Assembly (NCBI GenBank): GCA_009901575.1
Contig: WXYP01000001.1
Span: forward strand, 186,001-250,000
Source of the DNA: Flavobacteriaceae bacterium R38
GTDB lineage: Bacteria; Bacteroidota; Bacteroidia; Flavobacteriales; Flavobacteriaceae
Length of the DNA: 64,000 nt
Direction of reading: 5' to 3'
Shown: positions 33,101 to 41,294 of the stretch, one piece after another
Numbering within the stretch: the first letter of the stretch is position 1
How the letters are laid out: each line of letters begins with the position of its first letter
Translations under genes and position numbers: made by a program
Notes under the pieces: model-generated
Databases searched by the model: none
What the model saw: only the letters and a program-made list of their open reading frames with translations
What the model was told of the DNA's origin: nothing

Positions 33101-34456
33101 TTAACCTATTTCTTTATACATTAAGTCTAAACCTTCTCTTATAATTTGCTGATGTGGTTGTTTTGATACACAAACAAACTCAGTTAAAGCAAAATCTTCG
33201 GGAGCAACTTCATACATTCCTAATTGTTCCATTTGATCAAGATCTTTAACCATACTCGCTTTTAAAAGCTGTAACGGATAAATATCTAATGGAAATACTT
33301 CTTCATAGTTTCCTGTTACCACAAAGGCTCTATGTTCACCGTTGGTGTTAGTATTTAGGTCGTACTTTTTATTTGGAAATAACCATGAAAATGTTAAAGC
33401 TCTGGAAGTAGATACTTTATTTAACACAGGTTTGTTCCAACCGAAGAATTCATAGTCGTTTCCTTCCGGAATGGCAGTAACTGTATTTTCATAATATCCT
33501 AAATAACCATCAGGAGTAATTTTTGAACCTGTCAAAACATTTCCGTTGATGACTCTGATATTATTGTCTTTTACTCCGGCATCATACAAAAAGGTTGAAA
33601 CTTCTGCTCCTACTTTTGTTTTGTAATACTTAGGCGCTTTTACAGAAGAACCAGCTAAAGCTACTATTCGCTCAGCATTAAACTTACCTGTAAGTAACAA
33701 TTCTCCTATTATTACAAGATCTTGCGGGTTTAATGTCCAGACAATTTCTCCTTTGTTAATAGGGTCTACTTTAGCTATTAAAGTACTTACATTTCCTGAA
33801 GGATGTGGTCCGGAAACTCTATGAACCGTTACATCATTTAGATTAGCAAGTGGAGATGCTGTAGATTTCTTTGAAACAGAAACATGAACTTTCCCATCTG
33901 TAAGCTTGGAAAGAGCTGTTACTGCTGCTTGTAATTCTTTTTCTTTACCTGCCAGTACATAATCGTAATTAGCGGCTAAAGGTGCACTTGCGTACCCTGA
34001 TATGAAAATGGCTTTTGGCTTATTTTCCGGATTAGCAATGATATCATATGGCCTTTGTTTTATAAAGGGCCAGCAACCTGCACTTAATAAATGTTTTTTA
34101 ATGCTTTCTTCTGAAGCACTTTCTAGGTTAAAAGCACTTTGATTTGCATAAACCTGCTCCTTGTCTGCCTGGATTTTAATCGTTAAAATCTTTCTTCTTG
34201 CACCTCTCTCTATTTCGGTAATAATACCGCTTACCGGAGATACAAAAAGCATATCCTCATTAGATTTGTTGAAGAAAATTGCCTGTCCGGCTTTTACTTT
34301 ATCATCAACTTTTAAAAGCATTTTTGGAGTAATACTATGAAAATCTGAGAGCTTAATAGCGTAGATGTTACTTGGTACAGCCTCTTCTGTTGTTTCTTCT
34401 GCTTGACCAATTAACTTAATATCCAGCCCCTTCTTGATACGGATGTCATTTGACAT
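33101..34456 (-). CDS. nqrA: Na+-translocating NADH:quinone reductase subunit A
   Basis: A peripheral cytoplasmic subunit, 451 aa, first gene of the operon. Family features are the N-terminal KKGLDIKLIGQ, a hammerhead/lipoyl-like region (KVDDKVKAGQAIFFNK, then VSPVSGIITEIERGARR), the Rossmann-like centre (HRVSGPHPSGN and VWTLNPQDLVIIGELLLTG) and the C-terminal YEVAPEDFALTEFVC. It contacts NqrB near the quinone site. The promoter candidate is at 34490-34497. Confidence 0.97.
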   Translation of the reverse strand: MSNDIRIKKGLDIKLIGQAEETTEEAVPSNIYAIKLSDFHSITPKMLLKVDDKVKAGQAIFFNKSNEDMLFVSPVSGIITEIERGARRKILTIKIQADKEQVYANQSAFNLESASEESIKKHLLSAGCWPFIKQRPYDIIANPENKPKAIFISGYASAPLAANYDYVLAGKEKELQAAVTALSKLTDGKVHVSVSKKSTASPLANLNDVTVHRVSGPHPSGNVSTLIAKVDPINKGEIVWTLNPQDLVIIGELLLTGKFNAERIVALAGSSVKAPKYYKTKVGAEVSTFLYDAGVKDNNIRVINGNVLTGSKITPDGYLGYYENTVTAIPEGNDYEFFGWNKPVLNKVSTSRALTFSWLFPNKKYDLNTNTNGEHRAFVVTGNYEEVFPLDIYPLQLLKASMVKDLDQMEQLGMYEVAPEDFALTEFVCVSKQPHQQIIREGLDLMYKEIG

Positions 34457-34489
34457 ATTGGATCTTTGTTAGTTAACTAAAAATTCGTG

Positions 34490-34497
34490 CAAATTTA
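34490..34497 (-). promoter_or_regulatory. candidate -7 element of the nqr operon
   Basis: TAAATTTG on the minus strand (complement of 34490-34497), a full TAnnTTTG match 33 bp upstream of the nqrA ATG. No clear TTTG lies at the matching upstream distance. Confidence 0.45.
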
Positions 34498-34580
34498 ATG
34501 ATTTAAAAAAAAGTTTCCCTAATAAAATTGCATAAATTTATAGAAGGAATAGTTAAAAATAATTAGGCATACATTTTGTT

Positions 34581-34588
34581 TATCTTTA
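34581..34588 (+). promoter_or_regulatory. candidate -7 element of the T9SS plug-type gene
   Basis: TATCTTTA, 7 of 8 to TAnnTTTG, ending 29 bp before the ATG at 34618. It argues against the TTG at 34576, which would begin translation upstream of the likely transcript start. Confidence 0.45.
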
Positions 34589-34617
34589 CCCAAAAGAATT
34601 CGAGAGAATATACAGAT

Positions 34618-35862
34618 ATGATTAAACAAATAATTTTTTTTCTTTTTTTAAGTACGGGTAGTCTTTTTGGCCAGATTGAAGAAGAAATTAGCCCACCGTC
34701 TTATATTAAATCAATAGTTTTTAAAGGAGAAAATGAGGGGGATCAATTCCCGATTGTTCGCTTAAGGGAGTCTTTTACTTTATCTTTTGATGACATCAGA
34801 GCTAAAGAAGCAGATTACTACTATAAAATTATACATTGTAATTATGACTGGACGCCTTCAAGACTTTCTAAGCCTCAATATTTAAATGGAGCAGACAATC
34901 AGCGTATTGTAAATTATCAGAATTCATATAATACACTTCAACCGTATTCAAATTATCAACTGACATTTCCTAATAATTTAACACGATTAAAGCTTACAGG
35001 AAACTATATGTTAAAGATTTACGATAGTAATGATGAGTTACAATTCTCACGTAGGTTTATAGTATTTAGTGATGCAGTAACTGTGGGCCCATATTTAAAA
35101 AGAACAAGAGACTTAAGTGAGATTTATCAAAAACAGGTTGTTCAATTTACCATTAATACTAATGGTTTTCGTTTGGTGAATCCGCAACAGGAAGTGAAAG
35201 TAACCATTCTTCAAAATCACAACTGGCAATCTGTTATAACAGGAGTGAAACCACAGTTTTTCTCCGGGAATCAACTGATCTATAAATATGATAAAGAAAC
35301 ATCTTTTGATGGGTTGAATGAATTTTTATTCTTTGATAATAAGACGATAAGGACTGTGGGAAACGGAATTTTAAGTGTCGAACTTAACGATCTCTACAAT
35401 CATTATCTGTACAATGATGTGAATAGAAGAAATTTAGAATACACTTTTAATCCGGATATTAACGGAGATTTTGTAGTTAGAACCCTGGATGGAGAAGATA
35501 ATGATACGGAAGCCGATTATGCACGTGTACACTTTGCACTTGAATACGACAATAGTATCGGATTGGATAAAGTATATGTGTATGGGAAGTTTAATAATTA
35601 TGAGCTGGGAGAAGAAAATGAGCTTAGGTATAATGAAGAAAGTAAACTTTTGGAAACCTCAATTCTTTTAAAACAAGGCTTTTATAATTACAGATATGCT
35701 GTGTTGAATAATGAAGGAGAACTAGACTTTGTAAGAGTAACCGGGAATCATTTTCAAACTGAAAACAACTATTTAGTCATTGTTTACTATCGTAAATTTG
35801 GAGATATGTACGATAGTATTATTGGTATTGGAAGTGCCAGTTCTGTAAATATTTCTAACTAG
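34618..35862 (+). CDS. type IX secretion system plug-type protein (DUF5103)
   Basis: A 414 aa secreted beta-rich protein. The ATG at 34618 gives a clean signal peptide (MIKQIIFFLFLSTGSLFGQ). Typical segments are YIKSIVFKG, YYKIIHCNYDWTPS (about 75-88), YQNSYNTLQPYSNY, FSRRFIVFSD, and a C-terminal YVYGKFNNYELGEENEL. In Flavobacterium johnsoniae a protein of this family plugs the SprA translocon channel when the substrate-binding partner is absent. The role is taken from that family; no other T9SS gene is nearby except possibly porT at the right edge. Confidence 0.85.
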   Translation: MIKQIIFFLFLSTGSLFGQIEEEISPPSYIKSIVFKGENEGDQFPIVRLRESFTLSFDDIRAKEADYYYKIIHCNYDWTPSRLSKPQYLNGADNQRIVNYQNSYNTLQPYSNYQLTFPNNLTRLKLTGNYMLKIYDSNDELQFSRRFIVFSDAVTVGPYLKRTRDLSEIYQKQVVQFTINTNGFRLVNPQQEVKVTILQNHNWQSVITGVKPQFFSGNQLIYKYDKETSFDGLNEFLFFDNKTIRTVGNGILSVELNDLYNHYLYNDVNRRNLEYTFNPDINGDFVVRTLDGEDNDTEADYARVHFALEYDNSIGLDKVYVYGKFNNYELGEENELRYNEESKLLETSILLKQGFYNYRYAVLNNEGELDFVRVTGNHFQTENNYLVIVYYRKFGDMYDSIIGIGSASSVNISN

Positions 35863-36014
35863 AAAATCCTTTTTAATTTATTAAATAACAATAGTTTAAG
35901 AGATTTTTATCAAAGAAGTTAATACATCGCATTAATAAAATGTGTATTTTTGAGTTTCCCACTTCTTTTTTGAACGTATTATACAATTGTATTTAAAAAA
36001 ATTAAATATAAGTT

Positions 36015-36401
36015 ATGATTCAACAAGTAACTAAAGGCATTAAAATTTCTGTAGAAACTAATTTTGAAGGTACATTCTTTAAAAATTATAAGATGCATTA
36101 TGCTTTTGGTTACAGGATTACCATAGAAAATCAAAGTAAAGACTCGGTACAACTTACTGCAAGACACTGGAAAATTTACGATTCATTAAATGATATTGAA
36201 ACAGTAGATGGGGAAGGAGTGATTGGAAAAAAACCTGTTTTAAAACCGGGAGAGTCTCATACCTATAACTCCGGATGTCTTTTGTCTTCACCTATAGGCT
36301 CTATGAAGGGTTTCTACAAGATGGTTAACTTTACTACTACTAAACGTTTTAAAGTAACCATACCTACTTTTAAACTCTGTGCTCCTTTTGCAGTTAATTA
36401 A
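36015..36401 (+). CDS. apaG: ApaG protein (Co2+/Mg2+ efflux-associated, FN3-like)
   Basis: A 128 aa cytosolic beta-sandwich protein. Family blocks are KGIKISVETNFEG, FGYRITIENQSKDSVQLTARHWKIYD (about 34-59), GVIGKKPVLKPGESHTYNSGC (about 68-88) and GSMKGFYKM. It has been linked to cobalt resistance and magnesium efflux in enterobacteria; its molecular role is not settled. It stands 153 bp after the plug-type gene and upstream of pruA, with which it has no evident functional link. Confidence 0.93.
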   Translation: MIQQVTKGIKISVETNFEGTFFKNYKMHYAFGYRITIENQSKDSVQLTARHWKIYDSLNDIETVDGEGVIGKKPVLKPGESHTYNSGCLLSSPIGSMKGFYKMVNFTTTKRFKVTIPTFKLCAPFAVN

Positions 36402-36446
36402 GATACTTTTAGATTAAATTATATTCGAAAACGGTTTCGTATTTAT

Positions 36447-36454
36447 TACCTTTG
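36447..36454 (+). promoter_or_regulatory. -7 element of the pruA promoter
   Basis: TACCTTTG, a full TAnnTTTG match 32 bp before the pruA ATG. No convincing TTTG at -33. Confidence 0.5.
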
Positions 36455-36486
36455 ACAAAATTTAATCTAAAAACATATTTCATATC

Positions 36487-38115
36487 ATGGGAAAAGGTTT
36501 TTTTCAGGTTCCAACAGCGATAAATGAGCCAGTAAAATCATACGCTCCGGGAACACCAGAAAGAGAACAGGTTTTAAAACAATATAAAACATATTTTGAA
36601 GGAAATGTAGATGTGCCAATGTATATCAATGGTGAAGAAGTTCGCACAGGAAATACGCGCACAATGTCGCCTCCACATGATCATAAGAATGTGGTAGGAA
36701 CATATCATTTAGCAGAAAAATCTCATGTTGAAACAGCAATTTCAACAGCATTAGAAGCTAGAAATGCATGGGCTTCTTTGAGTTGGGAACAACGCGCAGC
36801 AATCTTTTTAAAAGCTGCAGAATTAATTGCAGGCCCTTACAGAGCTAAGATTAATGCAGCTACAATGATAGCTCAGTCTAAAACCATTCATCAGGCAGAA
36901 ATAGATGCAGCTTGTGAACTTATCGACTTTTTACGATTTAATGTCGAATTTATGTCGCAAATTTATGAAGAACAACCAGATTCTGCAGAAGGGATATGGA
37001 ATAGAGTAGAATACAGACCACTTGAAGGATTTGTATATGCAATTACCCCATTCAATTTTACAGCCATTGCAGCAAATTTACCAGCTAGTGCAGCTATGAT
37101 GGGGAATGTAGTCGTATGGAAACCTAGTGATAGCCAGGTGTTTTCTGCAAAAGTTATTGTAGATGTTTTCAAAGAAGCAGGGGTGCCAGATGGTGTGATT
37201 AATGTTGTTTACGGAGACCCTGTGATGGTTACAGATACTGTATTGGCGAGCCCGGATTTTTCAGGAATTCACTATACAGGTTCTACTTTTGTGTTTAAAG
37301 AACTTTGGAAGAAAATAGGAAACAATATTAACACTTATAAAACATACCCAAGAATCGTAGGAGAGACAGGAGGGAAAGATTTTATAGTTGCACACCCATC
37401 TGCAAATCCTAAGCAAGTTGCTACAGGAATTACCAGGGGAGCTTTTGAGTTCCAGGGGCAAAAATGTAGCGCAGCTTCAAGAGTGTATTTGCCAAAATCT
37501 ATTGCAGATGAGGTATTAGGATATGTAAAAGAAGATTTAGCTTCGTTCAATAAACCAGGATCGCCGGAAGATATGAGCAATTTTATTACTGCAGTGATTC
37601 ATGAAGGTTCTTTTGATAAACTGGCAAGTTATATTGACCAGGTAAAAGAAGATGATAATGCAAGCATATTTGCAGGGGGGAACTATGATAAATCTAAAGG
37701 ATATTTTGTAGAGCCTACAGTAGTATTGACTACAGACCCTCAATACAAAACAATGTGTACGGAGTTATTTGGCCCTGTAGTTACTGTATATGTTTATGAA
37801 GATGAAAAATGGAATGAAACATTAACATTAGTAGATTCAACTTCAGAATATGCATTAACCGGAGCTATCTTTTCTCAAGACCGTTATGCTATTGAAGAAG
37901 CAACCAAAGCTTTGGAAAATAGTGCAGGAAACTTCTACATCAATGACAAACCTACAGGTGCTGTTGTTGGACAGCAACCTTTTGGTGGCGCCAGAGCATC
38001 TGGAACAAATGATAAAGCAGGTTCTGCACAAAACTTAATGCGTTGGGTATCTCCGCGTTTAATTAAAGAGACATTTGTAACACCAGTAGATTACAGATAT
38101 CCTTTCTTAGGGTAA
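36487..38115 (+). CDS. pruA: L-glutamate gamma-semialdehyde (1-pyrroline-5-carboxylate) dehydrogenase
   Basis: Oxidises glutamate semialdehyde to glutamate with NAD+, the second step of proline catabolism. It is a 542 aa monofunctional enzyme of the aldehyde dehydrogenase superfamily, not fused to proline dehydrogenase. Catalytic Cys327 is in GQKCSAAS and the general base Glu293 in VGETGGKDF; TPFNFTAIAANLPA (187-200) lines the cofactor site and QPFGGARASGTNDK is the P5CDH C-terminal signature. It is monocistronic, followed by a 17-bp-stem terminator. Confidence 0.97.
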   Translation: MGKGFFQVPTAINEPVKSYAPGTPEREQVLKQYKTYFEGNVDVPMYINGEEVRTGNTRTMSPPHDHKNVVGTYHLAEKSHVETAISTALEARNAWASLSWEQRAAIFLKAAELIAGPYRAKINAATMIAQSKTIHQAEIDAACELIDFLRFNVEFMSQIYEEQPDSAEGIWNRVEYRPLEGFVYAITPFNFTAIAANLPASAAMMGNVVVWKPSDSQVFSAKVIVDVFKEAGVPDGVINVVYGDPVMVTDTVLASPDFSGIHYTGSTFVFKELWKKIGNNINTYKTYPRIVGETGGKDFIVAHPSANPKQVATGITRGAFEFQGQKCSAASRVYLPKSIADEVLGYVKEDLASFNKPGSPEDMSNFITAVIHEGSFDKLASYIDQVKEDDNASIFAGGNYDKSKGYFVEPTVVLTTDPQYKTMCTELFGPVVTVYVYEDEKWNETLTLVDSTSEYALTGAIFSQDRYAIEEATKALENSAGNFYINDKPTGAVVGQQPFGGARASGTNDKAGSAQNLMRWVSPRLIKETFVTPVDYRYPFLG

Positions 38116-38138
38116 TCTGATTTATTGTCGATAATACT

Positions 38139-38175
38139 AAAAAAGTCTGTTGATTATTAATCAACAGACTTTTTT
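38139..38175 (+). terminator. Rho-independent terminator of pruA
   Basis: A perfect 17-bp stem (38139-38155 with 38159-38175) with a 3-nt loop and a T run, 23 bp after the pruA stop. Confidence 0.92.
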
Positions 38176-38342
38176 TATGATCCCATCTTGTTATAAACAT
38201 ATTAATATCTGTTATAAAATATAAGGATACAGATGATATCATATTCTCAACAAATTACGTCACAAGAAAAAATGGATTCATCACATTGACACTCTATTCA
38301 ATAGTAATAATACCGAATTTTAAAGTACTAAAAATAAGCGTG

Positions 38343-38843
38343 ATGAAAAATTTTGTTTTATTATTATCAATTGTAACTTTTTTGATGTTTTCTTCCTGCA
38401 GTGAAGAAAATGAAATTGAACCCGATGTAGATGTGAATAATAGTGACGATGCGGTCACTGCTATAATCAATACCGAACAATTTGAAATGCTCTCAGGAGA
38501 TTGGGTTTTAAATACGATTAACCTAAGCTCTGGAACTGAATTGACGCCTCCTTCTCTTGTAAGTATTAGTTTTTCCAAAGAGGAAAGTGATACTGTAACC
38601 TATGAGTTAAACGGAGTTTCAACTTGTAATTTGTATGGAGGAGAACTGCTTTCTCTTAATAATGATAAAATTTCTTTTGAAGAATTATATTCGACGGACC
38701 AATTGTGCGAAGAAGAATTAAATAATTTCGAAGCGACATATTTCGAATTGTTATATCGATCAGAAAGATATACTATTAATAATGATCAACTCATCTTATT
38801 CATTGAAGATGGAGTATCAATTAATTTTGAGAGATCTAATTGA
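38343..38843 (+). CDS. META-domain lipoprotein (HslJ-like)
   Basis: A 166 aa lipoprotein; the ATG at 38343 puts the lipobox FSSC at Cys19, whereas the frame's earlier TTG at 38286 would add an unlikely leader. The mature part has the META/DUF306 pattern: LSGDWVLNTINL, VSISFSKEES, CNLYGGELLSLNNDKISFEEL and the acidic LCEEELNNFEATYFELL with a final NNDQLILFI. META-domain proteins are envelope stress-related; the molecular role is unknown. It is a single-gene unit with its own terminator. Confidence 0.8.
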   Translation: MKNFVLLLSIVTFLMFSSCSEENEIEPDVDVNNSDDAVTAIINTEQFEMLSGDWVLNTINLSSGTELTPPSLVSISFSKEESDTVTYELNGVSTCNLYGGELLSLNNDKISFEELYSTDQLCEEELNNFEATYFELLYRSERYTINNDQLILFIEDGVSINFERSN

Positions 38844-38861
38844 TAGATGTTTGGTTAGAAT

Positions 38862-38896
38862 AAGCCTCTAATTATGAATAGTGATTAGAGGCTTTT
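38862..38896 (+). terminator. terminator of the META-domain lipoprotein gene
   Basis: An 11-bp stem (AAGCCTCTAAT at 38862-38872 with ATTAGAGGCTT at 38884-38894) and an 11-nt loop, followed by TTTTG. Confidence 0.82.
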
Positions 38897-38933
38897 GTAT
38901 TGATCATATATTATAGTTATTTTTATTCAAAAT

Positions 38934-39113
38934 ATGAAGATGATGAAAAAGAAAAATATAGAAAGTTACGGATCAAAACTCGGAATTATCTTGGTTGTTT
39001 TAGGAATAACTTCCTTTAGTAACCACCCTGTTTTGGGGAAATTAGTGACACTTTTTGGAACTGTTTTAATAGTTGTTGAGGTCTTCAAAAAATGGAAACT
39101 CCATAAGCAATAG
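38934..39113 (+). CDS. small membrane protein (59 aa), unrecognised
   Basis: ATG at 38934, TAG at 39111-39113. A basic N-terminus (MKMMKKKN), then two short hydrophobic stretches (about 17-26 and 36-50: GIILVVLGIT and LVTLFGTVLIVVEV) joined by a turn, and a basic tail FKKWKLHKQ. It looks like a two-helix membrane miniprotein. I do not recognise the family. It sits between a terminator and the tautomerase remnant. Confidence 0.5.
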   Translation: MKMMKKKNIESYGSKLGIILVVLGITSFSNHPVLGKLVTLFGTVLIVVEVFKKWKLHKQ

Positions 39114-39133
39114 CTTTATAAATAAAACTAAAA

Positions 39134-39343
39134 ATACCACAAATCAAAGTTTATGGACTGCGAACTCATCTGGATCAAATCAAATCCAAACTATCTGAAG
39201 TAATACATGAATGTATTGTCACAACACTAAATTTTCCGGTTGAAAAACGTACTCATCGATTTATTAATCTTGATAAAGCAGATTTTTATTATCCTGAAGG
39301 AAAAAAGATGATAGAGATTTTAATGCTCCGAGTTCATTTTTGA
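39134..39343 (+). pseudogene. remnant of a tautomerase-family gene
   Basis: An open frame resembling the tautomerase_2 family: IPQIKVYGLRTHLDQIKSKL, LSEVIHECIV, FPVEKRTHRFINLDKADFYY and PEGKK. The position of the start methionine holds ATA (39134-39136). The usual segment after PEG (RxxxYT) is missing before MIEILM, and the frame stops at 39341-39343 after about 69 codons, whereas full members are near 115-130 aa. The end runs 24 bp into the tail of the response regulator gene on the other strand. Loss of start, middle and C-terminus mark it as a decayed gene. Confidence 0.7.
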
Positions 39344-40015
39344 AATTAGCTTATTTTTATATTGTGAACCTATAGGAAGTTTATTTGCTCTTATAGTGAT
39401 AAAATCTGTTTCAATAGTTTCGATTTTTTTGAAATTTACGATATATGATTTCTGAATTTGAATGAAATCGCCTGTAAGATTTTGTAGCGCTTCGGCAATT
39501 GTTTCTCTTGCCATGATTTTAGTATCTGCAGTAACATAATAAATATAATTACCATCTTTTTCAAGATAACTAATATCTTGTAATGCAACTTGATGCGTCA
39601 CTAAACCACTTTTGATAAAAATAGTTTTAGATTCAGTATTAACAGGAACAATAGTGTTTTTTGTATTAAATTTTGCTGTGAGTTTTGAAATGGTTTTGGA
39701 AAAACGTTCTAAACTAATGGGTTTTAAGAGATAATCAAAAGCATTGATGGTGTAACTCTCTACAGCATATTCAGCATAAGCTGTTGTAAAAACAATAGCG
39801 GTATCCTTAGGAATCATTTTAGAGATGGAGAGCCCACTTAAATGTGGCATATTGATGTCAAGAAAAATAACATCAACAGCATTAGTATTTAAAAACTCCA
39901 GGGCTTTTAGTCCATTCCTAAAAGTCTGTACCAACTCAAAATCTGAAAAATGTGATAAATACGAACTGATAAGTGTTATGGCTTTAGGTTCATCATCTAC
40001 TATAATTACTTTCAT
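39320..40015 (-). CDS. LytTR-type response regulator
   Basis: A 231 aa two-component regulator with an N-terminal receiver (acidic pair DDE at 7-9, phospho-acceptor Asp53 in FLDINMP, Thr/Lys switch in FTTAYAEYAV and LLKP) and a C-terminal LytTR DNA-binding domain (about 130-228: IFIKSG, ISYLEKDGNYIYYVT, FIQIQKSYIVNFKKIE). It overlaps the sensor kinase gene by 4 bp. LytTR proteins bind paired direct repeats; the region at 41160-41227 is a natural place to look for its sites. Confidence 0.94.
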   Translation of the reverse strand: MKVIIVDDEPKAITLISSYLSHFSDFELVQTFRNGLKALEFLNTNAVDVIFLDINMPHLSGLSISKMIPKDTAIVFTTAYAEYAVESYTINAFDYLLKPISLERFSKTISKLTAKFNTKNTIVPVNTESKTIFIKSGLVTHQVALQDISYLEKDGNYIYYVTADTKIMARETIAEALQNLTGDFIQIQKSYIVNFKKIETIETDFITIRANKLPIGSQYKNKLISKMNSEH

Positions 40016-41097
40016 TTGCTCATAATTTTTAGTTGGACTTTATAGGTTTCACTTTCTTTTGTAGTTAGTGAATATTGAATTTCTGTTGTTAACGAATATT
40101 GATCAGGATAGATTAAATCTAAACGCTCTTTATTAGCTTTTACCCCAAAGCCACCCTCTTCTCTTTGTAAAGGATTTTTTTGAATAGAGTTTTCTATTTC
40201 AAAATGAATGAAATTCTCTTTAGAGATGTCTATATTAATATGAATAAACGCTTTTTCTTCGGGTTGTACCCCGTGTTTAAATGCATTTTCAACATAACAT
40301 AAAAAGATACCGGGTTCCAGGGTTTGAGAATCATGGTCACCTGTAACGTTTAGTTTAAAATCGATTTCATCTTCTTCAAAACGCAAAAGATGTAATTCTG
40401 CAAAGTTTCTGATAAATTCAATCTCCCTGGCTATTGTTACTTTTTGATATTGTTGCGTATCATATACCACATAGCGTAATAAACCCGAGAGTTTGTCAAT
40501 ACTTTGTGCTAATTTAGGATTATCACTTTGGTTCACCATGGCCATTAGGTTATTCATGGTATTGAATAAAAAATGTGGCTGTAATTGCTGACGGAGTAAG
40601 TTGAGTTCGGCTTGGTTTTTAACCAATTCCAATTGCTGTTTCTCTCGTTCATGTTGTATCCATTTTTTAGTAAAACCGTAGCAAATTGCTACAGCGATAT
40701 AAAAAATATTCATAATTGCATAAGCATTGAAACTGTTAGCGTCTTTTAACTCATCTAATCTATTGTAATAAGTATAAAATAAAAAAACAGTAATAGTCTG
40801 AATAGTGAAGGTTACAAAGAAAAGAAATATAGATTTTAGTATAAAATTTCTAACAGCTTTAGGTTTTTTTAAGCGATGTATAAAATACAACTCTATGTAA
40901 ATAAATAGAATGCTAAGGACTTGTAATGTCATAAATGTATAGAGCTTGACATAGTTTCGCTCTAATACTTTCTGTTTTTTTCCATCAATGATCTCAAAAC
41001 TAACAACATCCATTGTGGTATTATTAAAAACAAAAAGCCAGGTAAAGAATACCCAAAACAGAATATTTAATAGTATTTCTATTTTACTAAACCGCAT
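40012..41097 (-). CDS. LytS/YehU-type sensor histidine kinase
   Basis: A 361 aa kinase with about four transmembrane helices (10-25, 52-73, 88-110, 125-142), a short coiled coil and the His_kinase domain. Phospho-acceptor His175 lies in LRQQLQPHFLFNTMNNLMAM, and the N-box/ATP site is FLCYVENAFKHGV and GGFGVKANKERL near the C-terminus. No periplasmic sensor domain is seen, so the signal is probably sensed in the membrane. It is the first gene of the kinase-regulator pair and divergent from the DUF3887 hydrolase gene. Confidence 0.93.
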   Translation of the reverse strand: MRFSKIEILLNILFWVFFTWLFVFNNTTMDVVSFEIIDGKKQKVLERNYVKLYTFMTLQVLSILFIYIELYFIHRLKKPKAVRNFILKSIFLFFVTFTIQTITVFLFYTYYNRLDELKDANSFNAYAIMNIFYIAVAICYGFTKKWIQHEREKQQLELVKNQAELNLLRQQLQPHFLFNTMNNLMAMVNQSDNPKLAQSIDKLSGLLRYVVYDTQQYQKVTIAREIEFIRNFAELHLLRFEEDEIDFKLNVTGDHDSQTLEPGIFLCYVENAFKHGVQPEEKAFIHINIDISKENFIHFEIENSIQKNPLQREEGGFGVKANKERLDLIYPDQYSLTTEIQYSLTTKESETYKVQLKIMSK

Positions 41098-41159
41098 CTT
41101 TCAAAGATAATGCTCTTATTTTCAAAAGAGTGATACCTGTTATGAAACACTATTTTTTT

Positions 41160-41227
41160 GGTATAAAACAAGGTATAATTATTATATCATAAATTTCCAA
41201 ATACTCATCACATAGCTGTACAGCTAT
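41160..41227. promoter_or_regulatory. repeat cluster in the divergent kinase/hydrolase region
   Basis: Direct repeats GGTATAA at 41160-41166 and 41172-41178 (12 bp apart, about one helical turn) and a perfect 16-bp palindrome at 41212-41227 (half-site ATAGCTGT). They lie between the LytS-type kinase gene and the DUF3887 hydrolase gene and could be binding sites for the LytTR regulator or another factor. Confidence 0.4.
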
Positions 41228-41294
41228 ATCACACCTTGGATAAAAGAACATTGCTTTGAATTTACTTAGTAGTATCATTTAAATAATTATAATC

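Noticed and set aside
34576-34617. TTG start giving 14 more residues on the T9SS plug-type protein
   Set aside because: It overlaps the likely -7 element and would bury the signal peptide; the ATG at 34618 begins it directly.
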